Assembly (NCBI GenBank): GCA_018971405.1
Contig: JAGXAX010000008.1
Location: 1-14,891 of the forward strand
Origin: Alphaproteobacteria bacterium
GTDB taxonomy: Bacteria; Pseudomonadota; Alphaproteobacteria; Micavibrionales; UBA2020
Direction: 5' to 3'
DNA: 14,891 nt
Shown here piece by piece: positions 1 through 6,460 of this stretch. Position 1 is the stretch's first letter, and each line of letters begins with the position of its first letter. The notes under the pieces are model-generated. The model was not told the origin of the DNA. It saw only the letters and a program-made list of their open reading frames with translations, and made no database searches. The position numbers and the translations under genes are program-made.

Positions 1-936
1 TCCGATGCCGTGATCCCTGACGTAAAATGCAGGCTCTCCCGCCGCGCGGGGATGTCCGGCGGCGACGCCTATTTCGATCCTGTTGCCTTTCGCGTCGCTG
101 TAGCGGAGCGCGTTGCAGATCAGGTTATGGAAGACTTCCGTCATCCTGACCTGGTCGCAGACGATCGCCGGCAGATGTTGCGGCACTTCGATAACGGCGC
201 CGGTTTCCTTGATCCGGATCGCATGCATGTCGATAACATTCCTGACGATGATATTCAGGTCCGTCTCGCCGACGCACAGAGCCGTCTTTCCAAGACGGGA
301 ATAATAGAGCAGCGCATCGAGCAGTCCTTCCATCCTTTGCGCGGTGTGAAAAATCGTTTCCACTTTTTCCCGTTGCTCTGCGGAGAGCGGGTGTTCCGGG
401 TCATCCATCAGGAGGCGCGCGAAGCTCTGCAGCCCGCGCAAGGGATCGCGCAGGTCGTGGGAGACGATGTGGGCGAAGTCGTCCAGCTCGCGGTTGCTGG
501 CTTCCAGCTCCTTGAGGTGGCGCTGCCGTTCCTCTTCCGCCTTTTTCCGCGCGGTGATGTCGCGGATGATGCCGATATGCGCGTGGATGTCGCCATTGCG
601 CATTTCAGTCACGGAGATCTCGACGGGAACCGTCCTTCCGCTTTTGTGCCGCGCCTGTGTCTCACGGAGTTTCCCGGCGTCTTTTTCCCTGCCGGAGAGG
701 ATATGCTCCGGCAAAAGCATGCCGACGCTCCGTCCGGCAATCTCTTCTTCCGCATAGCCCAGAATTTTTTCCACAGCTGGGTTGACCATGCGGATCAGGC
801 CGTGCGCGTCGGTCACGACCACGCCGTCCGCGATCGTCTCGAGGATGGACTTCAGGTAATTATCCTGCGGAAACAGCCCTCCGTCCGGACGCGCGGCCGT
901 AATGTCACTGAAGCATGGGAGTTCCTGCGGCGGCAT
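1..936 (-). CDS. PAS-domain sensor histidine kinase, 3' end outside window
   Basis: Only the first 312 codons are in the window; the frame is open to base 1. Residues about 26-130 form a PAS domain (key stretch ADGVVVTDAHGLIRMVNPA), followed by a short coiled linker (KKAEEERQRHLKELEASNRELDD). The HisKA H-box has SHDLRDPLRG with phosphoacceptor H160, then an N-box-like stretch HNLICNALRYSD and the G1 box VRDHGIG at the edge. This is the Cph1/phytochrome-like kinase type, with no membrane segment seen, so it is probably cytosolic. The PAS ligand is unknown. The ATG at 936 lies 7 nt after the stop of the receiver gene; a GAGG overlapping that stop gives a good ribosome binding site. It is the third gene of a minus-strand operon (PEBP, receiver, kinase), so the receiver is its likely partner. 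A long open frame on the opposite strand here is a shadow. Confidence 0.9.
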   Translation of the reverse strand, partial: MPPQELPCFSDITAARPDGGLFPQDNYLKSILETIADGVVVTDAHGLIRMVNPAVEKILGYAEEEIAGRSVGMLLPEHILSGREKDAGKLRETQARHKSGRTVPVEISVTEMRNGDIHAHIGIIRDITARKKAEEERQRHLKELEASNRELDDFAHIVSHDLRDPLRGLQSFARLLMDDPEHPLSAEQREKVETIFHTAQRMEGLLDALLYYSRLGKTALCVGETDLNIIVRNVIDMHAIRIKETGAVIEVPQHLPAIVCDQVRMTEVFHNLICNALRYSDAKGNRIEIGVAAGHPRAAGEPAFYVRDHGIG

Positions 937-943
937 GGGAGCC

Positions 944-1489
944 TCACTTTCTGATGGAATAGCCGCCCATAAAGCAGCTGAGAATAGAGTCCTTTTCTTT
1001 TGATTCTTTTTCAGCGCTTTCCTTCTCCGCCATGATTTTCTGCGCGGCCGCATGTCTTTCCATCGAGAATTCTATGGCGTTGTGGATGATTTTCGGGCTG
1101 GCGGAGACGATGTCCTTGTTCAGGAAGTCGGCGGCGCCTTCGTAAACCATGCGCCGCGCCAGCAGGCGGTCCTTCATGCTGGTCATGATGATGACGGGCA
1201 GCTTGTTCGTCCATTCTTTTATCTGTCCATAAGTGTCTTCCGGCCCTGTGGTGTCCGGCAGGTTGAGGTCCAGCAACAGAACATCGGCCTTGCCGTCCTG
1301 CAGGGCGCTCTTCCCGTCTTTCATGGTGAGCGCGCGTGCGAATTTCGCGCTTTTCATGTATTTACGCATCGCCGTCTCGACGACGTGGGCGTCGGTGTCG
1401 CTGTCCTCGATCAGCAAAACCTGCAGCGGATGCGCTTCGGCGGCGTGCTCTTCCTGTTCCATGCGCTTATCTGTCGCCCCCTCTCTCAC
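944..1489 (-). CDS. Stand-alone CheY/Rcp1-like response regulator
   Basis: Single receiver domain of up to 181 aa with no output domain. The phosphorylation pocket is intact: acidic pair E28-D29 (LLIEDS), phosphoacceptor D74 (LLLDLNLPDTTG), T103 (IIMTS) and K125 (FLNKD). The tail (about 150-181) is a charged, probably helical stretch rich in K and E, ending in SCFMGGYSIRK. This form resembles the Rcp1-type partners of phytochrome-like kinases, and the kinase gene follows 7 nt downstream. The start is uncertain. ATG 1489 overlaps the end of the PEBP gene by 23 nt with a weak GGGA. Met10 at 1462 begins 4 nt after the PEBP stop, with a GAGGGGG somewhat far upstream. Without a DNA-binding domain it presumably acts through protein contact or phosphorelay. 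Confidence 0.9.
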   Translation of the reverse strand: MREGATDKRMEQEEHAAEAHPLQVLLIEDSDTDAHVVETAMRKYMKSAKFARALTMKDGKSALQDGKADVLLLDLNLPDTTGPEDTYGQIKEWTNKLPVIIMTSMKDRLLARRMVYEGAADFLNKDIVSASPKIIHNAIEFSMERHAAAQKIMAEKESAEKESKEKDSILSCFMGGYSIRK

Positions 1490-1940
1490 ATATTCCCATC
1501 AGTTCCGCGCGACCCAGGATATGCCCCTCCATGGCGGACAGCAATTTGTCACGGACGGCGTTCGGCGGAAGATCAAGACTGGAATCCAGGGCGTAGAGCC
1601 TGAAAAAATACCGGTGCGGGCCATGTCGCGGCGGCGGGCACGGGCCGCCGTAGCCGGTCTTGCGAAAGCTGTTGCGTCCCTGAACGGCGCCGTCCGGCAA
1701 ATATTTTTCCGGAGGAACCTGCTCGGGCAGTCCGCGCGCATCGGCGGGAATGTCATACACGATCCAGTGACACCAGATTCCGGCAGGCGCGTCCGGATCT
1801 TCCATGATCAGCGCAAAACGCCGCGTGCCTTGCGGCGCGCCTTCCCAGTGAAGCGCGGGTGAAACGTTCCCCCCCTCGCATGTATGCTTGCTGGGGATCT
1901 TGCCGGAATGGGAGAAAGCCGCGCTTTTTAATTGCATCAT
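1467..1940 (-). CDS. PEBP family protein, YbhB/YbcL type
   Basis: About 157 aa, the usual length for bacterial phosphatidylethanolamine-binding-protein homologues. Family motifs are the N-terminal IPSKHTCEGGNVSPAL, the ligand-site DPDAP followed by WCHWIVYDIP, and GGPCPPP...HRYFFRLYALD. No signal peptide is seen, so it is cytosolic. The molecular role of this family in bacteria is poorly defined. The frame continues upstream to an ATG at 2009, but that ATG lies inside a predicted FNR-type operator and upstream of the predicted transcription start (about 1974). ATG 1940 or the adjacent ATG 1937 is therefore preferred, and family alignment also starts there. No clear Shine-Dalgarno precedes it. 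It is the first gene of the operon with the receiver and kinase. Confidence 0.85.
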   Translation of the reverse strand: MMQLKSAAFSHSGKIPSKHTCEGGNVSPALHWEGAPQGTRRFALIMEDPDAPAGIWCHWIVYDIPADARGLPEQVPPEKYLPDGAVQGRNSFRKTGYGGPCPPPRHGPHRYFFRLYALDSSLDLPPNAVRDKLLSAMEGHILGRAELMGICERGGDR

Positions 1941-1980
1941 GATGACGGCCCGCTGGTTGTCATTTAAAGCATGTCGCCAA

Positions 1981-2022
1981 AGACTCTCATGAGGGCGCAT
2001 GCATTTCATTGACAGGCATCAA
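1981..2022 (-). promoter_or_regulatory. FNR-type box for the PEBP-receiver-kinase operon
   Basis: The perfect palindromic box TTGACAGGCATCAA lies at 2009-2022. Read on the minus strand, class II spacing puts the -10 at 1986-1981 (GAGTCT), which is weak: only the A at -11 and T at -7 match. The predicted start near 1974 leaves a 34-nt leader to ATG 1940. A second box at 2055-2068 serves the divergent gene. The box is strong and the assignment of the -10 is tentative. Confidence 0.65.
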
Positions 2023-2054
2023 TCCGTCGCGGGCTCTTTTTTTGATGTTTGTTT

Positions 2055-2096
2055 TTGATTTCCATCAAATCGCGAATCGCGGCGCGTGTTTAAGGT
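2055..2096 (+). promoter_or_regulatory. FNR-type box and -10 for the SDR operon
   Basis: The box TTGATTTCCATCAA at 2055-2068 is extended by one base on each side to TTTGAT-N4-ATCAAA. A -10-like TAAGGT sits at 2091-2096, exactly 22 nt after the box, as expected for a class II FNR site centred at -41.5. Transcription would start near 2103, 20 nt before the ATG at 2123 with its AGGAG. Confidence 0.75.
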
Positions 2097-2122
2097 CGCT
2101 TCAATCACAAAGGAGAAACGAT

Positions 2123-2845
2123 ATGATGAAGCTCTTCGGGGCTGCGCCTGCTCTGTCAGCCGGAACATGGAATGGCATGACATCTCTTGCAGGAGAAAGT
2201 CAGGAAGTGCGGCAGCTTGCCGGCGCAGCGAAGCCCTTGCCGCGCGTCGTTCTCGTGACGGGCGGAACGGAAGGGGTCGGTGCCCTGATCAGCCGCCGGA
2301 TGAAAGATGACGGCCACATCGTCGCGGCCACATATCGCAATGAAAGACAGGCCGCCGCCTGGCAGGACGCCATGGAAAAGGAGAACCGCCTGTTTTTCAT
2401 TTATCCGAACGACGTGAAGAGCCTTCCCGCCTGCAGGCGGCTGGCGGCGCGTATCGCGCAGGATATAGGCGCCGTCGATGTCCTCGTCAATGCCGCGGGC
2501 CGCGGTTTCGGGCGCGGGCGCGAGTATGACAGCGCCTTCGGCATCACCTGCGCCGTCATGGACGGCATGCTGGACAAAGGGTTCGGCCGCATCGTCAATG
2601 TTTCCTTCATGAGCGACCTGGAAAAGAACGGAGCGGAAAGCGTGCATGCGCTGACGCGCGAGCTGTTCCCCGAAGTGTCGCAAAGAGGCATTGCCGTCAA
2701 TACGGTATCGCCGGGAGAGGCGACGCCGCTTCCCGGCGTTTTCAGGAAGCCCGGGGACGTGGCGGAAATCGTCTCTCTTCTGGCGGCTGATGAAGCGGGG
2801 CTGGTTTCCGGACGCGACGTTCCGGCGGCGGGATACAGGCGATGA
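2123..2845 (+). CDS. Degenerate short-chain dehydrogenase/reductase-like protein
   Basis: 240 aa from ATG 2123, which follows AAAGGAGAAACG and fits the predicted promoter. The frame is open further upstream, but that region holds the operator. An N-terminal extension of about 40 aa precedes an SDR Rossmann fold: cofactor motif TGGTEGVG (46-53), structural VNAAG (122-126), GRIVNVS (155-161) and the post-catalytic NTVSPGEA (193-200). The closest family pattern is FabG/PhaB-like acyl-CoA or ACP reductases. The stretch that should hold the catalytic Tyr-x3-Lys is missing: after S161 the chain goes SFMSDLEKNGAESVHALTREL, with no YSAxK. The segment between NAAG and GRIVN is also shortened by roughly 15-20 residues. 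NAD(P) binding is plausible, classical reductase activity is not. It is the first gene of an operon with the next two. Confidence 0.85.
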   Translation: MMKLFGAAPALSAGTWNGMTSLAGESQEVRQLAGAAKPLPRVVLVTGGTEGVGALISRRMKDDGHIVAATYRNERQAAAWQDAMEKENRLFFIYPNDVKSLPACRRLAARIAQDIGAVDVLVNAAGRGFGRGREYDSAFGITCAVMDGMLDKGFGRIVNVSFMSDLEKNGAESVHALTRELFPEVSQRGIAVNTVSPGEATPLPGVFRKPGDVAEIVSLLAADEAGLVSGRDVPAAGYRR

Positions 2846-2856
2846 GAGGAGCAGAC

Positions 2857-3024
2857 ATGAAAACGGAAGAACGTCCGGCAGCGCAGACGAACAGTTCATA
2901 CGCATCCGCGGGCGACTATCTGCTCCTGCCGGACGAGGATGACGATATCGATTTTAGGGCGGAATTCGGCGGGAAGCCCGACAGCGACGGCCGCTGGATT
3001 TACAAACTGTCCACTGAAGGCTGA
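2857..3024 (+). CDS. Small acidic protein of unknown function (55 aa)
   Basis: Starts at ATG 2857 behind AGAGGAG; an in-frame ATG at 2842 overlapping the SDR stop is the alternative. The middle is strongly acidic (LLLPDEDDDIDF) and the end is GGKPDSDGRWIYKLSTEG. There is no signal peptide, membrane segment or cysteine. It sits between the SDR-like gene (11 nt) and the LuxR-type regulator, in the same operon. I do not recognise the family. Size and charge would suit a small protein-binding adaptor, but that is only a guess. Confidence 0.7.
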   Translation: MKTEERPAAQTNSSYASAGDYLLLPDEDDDIDFRAEFGGKPDSDGRWIYKLSTEG

Positions 3025-3051
3025 ACAATGCAAGAAAAGGAGAAGCAGCAC

Positions 3052-3741
3052 ATGACGGCAACGGCGGTATTTCTGGTCGGCAAAGACGATATTTTCAGGG
3101 AAGGGCTCAGGAGCCTGCTGGCCAGGAACGGGTTTACCCTGTCTGGGGAATACGGCAGCATCGCCGAACTGATGCAGGTGCAGGAAGAGGACAGCGCCGG
3201 GTCCCTGATCATCCACGTCGATGATGAAGAGGGGGATCTGGCGGAAAAGGCGCTGCGCCTGAGAGGGGCCTTCATACGCAGCCGCATCGTCGTCGTTGGC
3301 GGGCGCACCGAGATGCCGGTCATCATGACGGTTTTTTCCGCAGGCATCGACGGGTATCTCCGGAAGGACATTTCGTGCGAGGCGCTTCTGGGGTCGCTGC
3401 GCCTGGTGGCCGCGGGAGAAAAGGTTTACCCCACGGTGATGCTCGGCTCCATAGGACATCAGGCGGGCAAGGCCATCGCCAATGATGCGGGAGACAGCGC
3501 GCTCCCCAACGGGAAACGGCTGTCGCGTCAGGAAATGAGAATCGTCCGCTGCCTTGCCAACGGAGACCCGAACAAGGTCATCGCGCAGTATCTGAACATC
3601 TCCGAGACGACCGTCAAGGTCCACGTCAGGACGATCCTGCGCAAAATGGGAGCGAGAAACCGCACGCAGGCCGCGCTTTTGGCGACGCTGCAGGGGCTGG
3701 TCGGGCAGGCCGTGGGGCAGCAGCTCCGGATGAACGTGTGA
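3052..3741 (+). CDS. LuxR/NarL-family regulator with degenerate receiver
   Basis: 229 aa from ATG 3052, preceded by AAAAGGAG; an ATG at 3028 would add 8 residues. The C-terminus is a canonical LuxR-type helix-turn-helix: LSRQEMRIVRCLANGDPNKVIAQ, then ISETTVKVHVRTILRKMGARNRTQAA. The N-terminal half has receiver-like length and pattern (FLVGKDDIFREGLRSLL; GIDGYLRKDIS), but the pocket is lost. Aligned with NarL, the acidic pair is Gly-Lys in VGKDD, the phosphoacceptor position falls on His or Val in LIIHVDD, and the Ser/Thr position is Gly in VVVGGRTE. Only the Lys of YLRKD remains. It is therefore probably not controlled by classical aspartyl phosphorylation. It is the last gene of the SDR operon, 27 nt after the small acidic gene. 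Confidence 0.9.
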   Translation: MTATAVFLVGKDDIFREGLRSLLARNGFTLSGEYGSIAELMQVQEEDSAGSLIIHVDDEEGDLAEKALRLRGAFIRSRIVVVGGRTEMPVIMTVFSAGIDGYLRKDISCEALLGSLRLVAAGEKVYPTVMLGSIGHQAGKAIANDAGDSALPNGKRLSRQEMRIVRCLANGDPNKVIAQYLNISETTVKVHVRTILRKMGARNRTQAALLATLQGLVGQAVGQQLRMNV

Positions 3742-4015
3742 TCCGTCACGGGGCGTCCGCCGGGATGCCGTCCGAAGCGATGGCGCTTTGCCCGGCACTG
3801 CCGGCGCTCGCGGGCAGCTGTCTGCATTTCCGTCAGAAATAAAAAAAATGAAAAAGCGGCGTCTTTCCGCGGCGGGCGCCTTGCCTTTATATGACGCGGC
3901 GTACTCCCTCTTTCCTTACGCATTATTTTTTGCGGCGCGCCTAGCCTTGCGGGCGCTGTGAAAAGCCTCCGGCATGGTCTATGTCTTGAACCTGTGCTTT
4001 TTACAAGGATGACAG
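3742..4015 (+). other. Intergenic region before regulator A
   Basis: No convincing gene in these 274 nt. There is a GC-rich palindrome CCGGCA-C-TGCCGG at 3792-3804 without a T-tract. An A-rich stretch follows around 3838-3855, then a lower-GC stretch near 3910-3930 that could hold a promoter. A lone TTGA half site occurs near 3986 but no full FNR-type box, so regulator A is one of the few transcription units here without one. Confidence 0.4.
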
Positions 4016-4084
4016 ATGAAAATGATTTTCCGGCACGGAACGGGACTGTTGACGACCGCCTTTTGCGCGCCGGCGGGGCGCTGA
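4016..4084 (+). CDS. Possible 22-aa leader peptide upstream of regulator A
   Basis: ATG 4016 follows AAGGATGACAG, a reasonable ribosome binding site, and encodes MKMIFRHGTGLLTTAFCAPA plus GR before TGA at 4082-4084. The regulator ATG at 4089 is only 4 nt further on and has no good Shine-Dalgarno of its own, so translation of the regulator could depend on coupling to this ORF. The peptide resembles a truncated secretion signal, with a basic start, hydrophobic core and small residues near a Cys. It could be a real leader, a remnant of a lost gene, or chance. Confidence 0.4.
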   Translation: MKMIFRHGTGLLTTAFCAPAGR

Positions 4085-4088
4085 CGTC

Positions 4089-4898
4089 ATGGGGTCGCGG
4101 CTTTCCATGAACGGCGCGCATCTGGGTTTCGCCCGGAACATCCCCCTGTTCCGGGGGCTGACGGACGCGGAAAAGGACAGCCTGCTGAAAGACGGCGGCA
4201 TCTACGCCTACCCGCGCCGCAACACGCTGTTCATACAGGGAGACGCCATATCCTCGCTTTACGTCGTATGCGCTGGTACCGTGCAGCTGTCGCGTTCGAC
4301 GCCCGACGGCCGCGAAGTCACGACGGATATCCGCAGCGCCGGCGACACGGTGGGGGAAAAAGAGATGTTTTCCAGCGGCAGCAGGCATCAGGTCAGCGCC
4401 ATCGCCGTCGACCACGTCGAAGCCTTCAAGCTTCCGGCGGAAAGGGTCAGGGCCGTCGCCGGCAGCAATGTCGTCCTGTCGCGCAACCTGCTTGCGTCCA
4501 TCGCGCAATCCGCCACGCAGCGCGAGGTGGAAATGGAGCACCGCGCCACGATGAAATCGTCGCAGGTGATCTCCTGCTACCTGCAGCATCTGTGCGTTTC
4601 GCGCGGGTTCGACCCGCGGGGGTTCACGCTGCCTTACAAAAAATCCCTCATCGCCTCGCGGCTGGGCATGGAGCTGGAAACGTTCTCCCGCGCGCTGCCG
4701 GTTTTGAAGGAGAACGGCATTGCCGTGGAGGGGGCGCATGTCGCATTCAGGGATTTCGATGCTGTCGATGACCATACGTGCGGGCTTTGCTCCGTGAACG
4801 ATTTTTGCAGAGCCCACAGGAAGATCAGGGAAGAGAGAAAAGCGGAGGGCGATGAACATGGACCCGAAAACCATTCTTGTGCCGTTCAGCGGATCTAG
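4089..4898 (+). CDS. Crp/Fnr-family regulator A with C-terminal C-x2-C-x5-C
   Basis: 269 aa. Residues about 15-125 form the cyclic-nucleotide-binding-like beta roll (FRGLTDAEKDSLL; FIQGDAISSLYVVCAGTVQL; GREVTTDIRSAGDTVGE). About 130-160 is the dimerisation helix, and 160-222 the winged helix. The recognition helix reads LGMELETFSRAL, with E197, S200 and R201 matching the E-T-x-S-R of FNR that reads TTGA half sites. The FNR N-terminal cysteines are absent. Instead C231-x2-C234-x5-C240 follows the wing, the same spacing as FNR C20/C23/C29, and C163 and C169 lie in the DNA-binding domain. A Lys/Arg/Glu-rich tail follows. The last 47 nt overlap the start of the stress protein gene, implying coupling. 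It may bind the FNR-type boxes in this window; whether it carries an Fe-S cluster is inference. Confidence 0.9.
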   Translation: MGSRLSMNGAHLGFARNIPLFRGLTDAEKDSLLKDGGIYAYPRRNTLFIQGDAISSLYVVCAGTVQLSRSTPDGREVTTDIRSAGDTVGEKEMFSSGSRHQVSAIAVDHVEAFKLPAERVRAVAGSNVVLSRNLLASIAQSATQREVEMEHRATMKSSQVISCYLQHLCVSRGFDPRGFTLPYKKSLIASRLGMELETFSRALPVLKENGIAVEGAHVAFRDFDAVDDHTCGLCSVNDFCRAHRKIREERKAEGDEHGPENHSCAVQRI

Positions 4899-5691
4899 CG
4901 AAGACCAGTCGGTTCTCAGGTACGCCTTCTCCCTGGCCGAGGCGCATGACGCCGCGGTCGAGGCGCTGCATGTCCTGCCCGATCCGGAAAGGGCGGACAT
5001 GTCCTATGCCTACGGCGATGTCATGTTCTATCCCGAAACGGCGGCCGACGAGATGAGAGAGGCCAACGCGGCCCGCCGCCGCGCCGCGGAGGAAAAATTC
5101 TCCGTCATCGCCCGCGGCATAAGGGCGCAGAAAGCTCTGTTTCACGCCGTCATAGGGGATGTCGGGGAAACGATCGCCGCGCGCGGCCGCGTTTCCGACC
5201 TGATCGTCATGGGAAAGGGCGGGAACGACGCCCCGGATATGCCCGTCGACGCGGCCATTTTCGGCAGCGGACGTCCCGTTCTTCTCTTGCCGCCGGAAAG
5301 CCATGACGGAAAATTCGGCGATAGCGTCCTCGTCGCATGGAACGGCAGCAAGGAGGCCGCGCAAGCCGTGGCCTTCGCCATGCCTTACATGCGACGGAAG
5401 CGGGTTTGGGTGCTGACGGAGAGAGAGGAAGAGGCCGGAGAGTTCCCTCTTTCCCTCGAAGACCTGACGCGCTACCTGCAGCAGCACGGCATAAAGGCTG
5501 AAAAGGCGCCGATGAACATACGAAATGGCGTCCCGTTGCCGGAGTCCATTCTAGATGCGGCGCGCACGCTGCGTGTCGGCATGATCGTCATGGGCGCGTG
5601 GGGCCATAGCCGCCTGCGTGAATATATCCTCGGAGGCGTTACGCGCTTCATGCTGGAAAGCGCCGATGTGCCGCTTTTTTTGATGCATTAG
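4852..5691 (+). CDS. Tandem-domain universal stress protein (UspA family)
   Basis: 279 aa with two Usp folds. Domain 1 is residues 1-148 (KTILVPFSGSSEDQSVLRYA; SDLIVMGKGG; RPVLLLP). Domain 2 is 156-279 (DSVLVAWNGSKEAAQAV; IVMGAWGHSRLREYILGGVT; ADVPLFLMH). The second domain keeps the G-x2-G-x9-G nucleotide-binding pattern (G248, G251, G261); in the first it is degraded. It is cytosolic, and the family acts in survival of starvation, hypoxia and oxidative stress. The start ATG 4852 follows GGAGGGCG; ATG 4858 is an alternative. It overlaps the end of regulator A by 47 nt, so the two are co-transcribed. Confidence 0.93.
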   Translation: MNMDPKTILVPFSGSSEDQSVLRYAFSLAEAHDAAVEALHVLPDPERADMSYAYGDVMFYPETAADEMREANAARRRAAEEKFSVIARGIRAQKALFHAVIGDVGETIAARGRVSDLIVMGKGGNDAPDMPVDAAIFGSGRPVLLLPPESHDGKFGDSVLVAWNGSKEAAQAVAFAMPYMRRKRVWVLTEREEEAGEFPLSLEDLTRYLQQHGIKAEKAPMNIRNGVPLPESILDAARTLRVGMIVMGAWGHSRLREYILGGVTRFMLESADVPLFLMH

Positions 5692-5692
5692 T

Positions 5693-5734
5693 TTGACGCC
5701 TGTCAATGTTCCGCGCAGGGGGGTGTGATTAAGT
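5693..5734 (+). promoter_or_regulatory. FNR-type box upstream of small secreted protein
   Basis: The perfect box TTGACGCCTGTCAA at 5693-5706 begins 1 nt after the stress-protein stop codon. TTAAGT lies at 5729-5734 at class II spacing, and an overlapping TGTGATTAA could act as an extended -10. The predicted start near 5741 leaves 27 nt to ATG 5768. Confidence 0.7.
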
Positions 5735-5767
5735 CGAACATATCAATGTTCATGAAGGAGAAACGTG

Positions 5768-6049
5768 ATGACAACTGGTTTTAGGCCTGCGGGATTCAAA
5801 TATGCCGCGGCGGCGCTCGCCGTGCTTGCTGGCGCGTCTTCCGCTTATGCCGCCGGGGAAATGAAGAATATGCTGACGGACGAAGCCAGACAAAACATCC
5901 TCGTGGCCTGCACGGCTGAAGCCGGGCAAAAAACGCCGGCCCGGGAATGGATGAAGGCCTTCATGGATTGCGCGAAAGAAAAAGGCGCAGTCGTCGGAAT
6001 CTCCCCCGTCAGGGAGGAAAAGAAGCCGGAAACGAAAGAAAACAAATAA
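5768..6049 (+). CDS. Small secreted protein of unknown function (93 aa)
   Basis: ATG 5768 follows AAGGAG with 7-nt spacing; a GTG directly before it is less likely. An N-terminal signal peptide is clear: hydrophobic core FKYAAAALAVLAGASSAYA with cleavage predicted after AYA near residue 29. The mature part is about 65 aa and charged, with two cysteines (VACTAEA and FMDCAKEK) that could form one disulfide in the periplasm, and a Lys/Glu-rich end. I recognise no family. It is the first gene behind the box at 5693 and may be co-transcribed with the HTH-like genes and the lipid methyltransferase downstream, as I see no terminator between them. Confidence 0.8.
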   Translation: MTTGFRPAGFKYAAAALAVLAGASSAYAAGEMKNMLTDEARQNILVACTAEAGQKTPAREWMKAFMDCAKEKGAVVGISPVREEKKPETKENK

Positions 6050-6109
6050 CCCCTAGAAAAAGCGCACGCGGCTCTTCTTTCGGGGCGGCGGCAGCGGGCA
6101 GGAGAGATC

Positions 6110-6442
6110 ATGATGCGGCAACGGGAACGGGCAGATCTTGCGAGCATCTGCGTCTCCGAAAAGATGGTGGTATTGCCGCTGTGCCCGCCGCCCGGACGGA
6201 TTTTCGAATCCGTCGTCTACAGGCATTTCATGCAAAACTTTTGCAGGCTTTCCGCGGTTGCGGAGGAGATCAGGGTTCTGTCCTCGATACAGGCGGTATC
6301 CGCGGCGATGGGCATAAGCCCGGCACTGGCGGCAAAGACGCTGGTGGATATCGGGCTGCGCGCGCCGCGCCACGGCTTTCCTTTGTCGTTTCTGGCATGG
6401 GGCGGGAATGCGTCGGCGGAATCTCTCCAGTCGTCGCTCTAA
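6110..6442 (+). CDS. Small protein with possible helix-turn-helix (110 aa)
   Basis: ATG 6110 (or the adjacent 6113) follows CAGGAGAGATC, a good ribosome binding site. The middle (about 58-88: SIQAVSAAMGISPALAAKTL followed by VDIGL) has the helix-turn-helix rhythm of a small winged-helix domain. The N-terminus has two Cys (SICVSEK, LPLCPPPG) and a third lies at FCRLS. No signal or membrane segment is seen. It lies 60 nt after the secreted protein and 18 nt before another small winged-helix-like gene, and the two may form a pair. An open frame on the opposite strand overlaps it but has weaker start signals and an arginine-rich shadow composition. Function unknown. Confidence 0.65.
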   Translation: MMRQRERADLASICVSEKMVVLPLCPPPGRIFESVVYRHFMQNFCRLSAVAEEIRVLSSIQAVSAAMGISPALAAKTLVDIGLRAPRHGFPLSFLAWGGNASAESLQSSL

Positions 6443-6460
6443 GGGAGAAAGGGAAGGTTT

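Noticed and set aside
10..954. Long plus-strand open frame opposite the histidine kinase
   Set aside because: The minus strand encodes clear PAS, HisKA and G1 motifs; the plus frame has no recognisable domain or ribosome binding site and is a GC-rich shadow.
2896..3798. 300-codon minus-strand open frame
   Set aside because: Antisense to the LuxR-type regulator, with no motif and no start signal.
3528..5000. 490-codon minus-strand open frame
   Set aside because: It lies opposite the LuxR-type HTH, regulator A and the stress protein start, all firmly identified; its composition is arginine/alanine-rich shadow.
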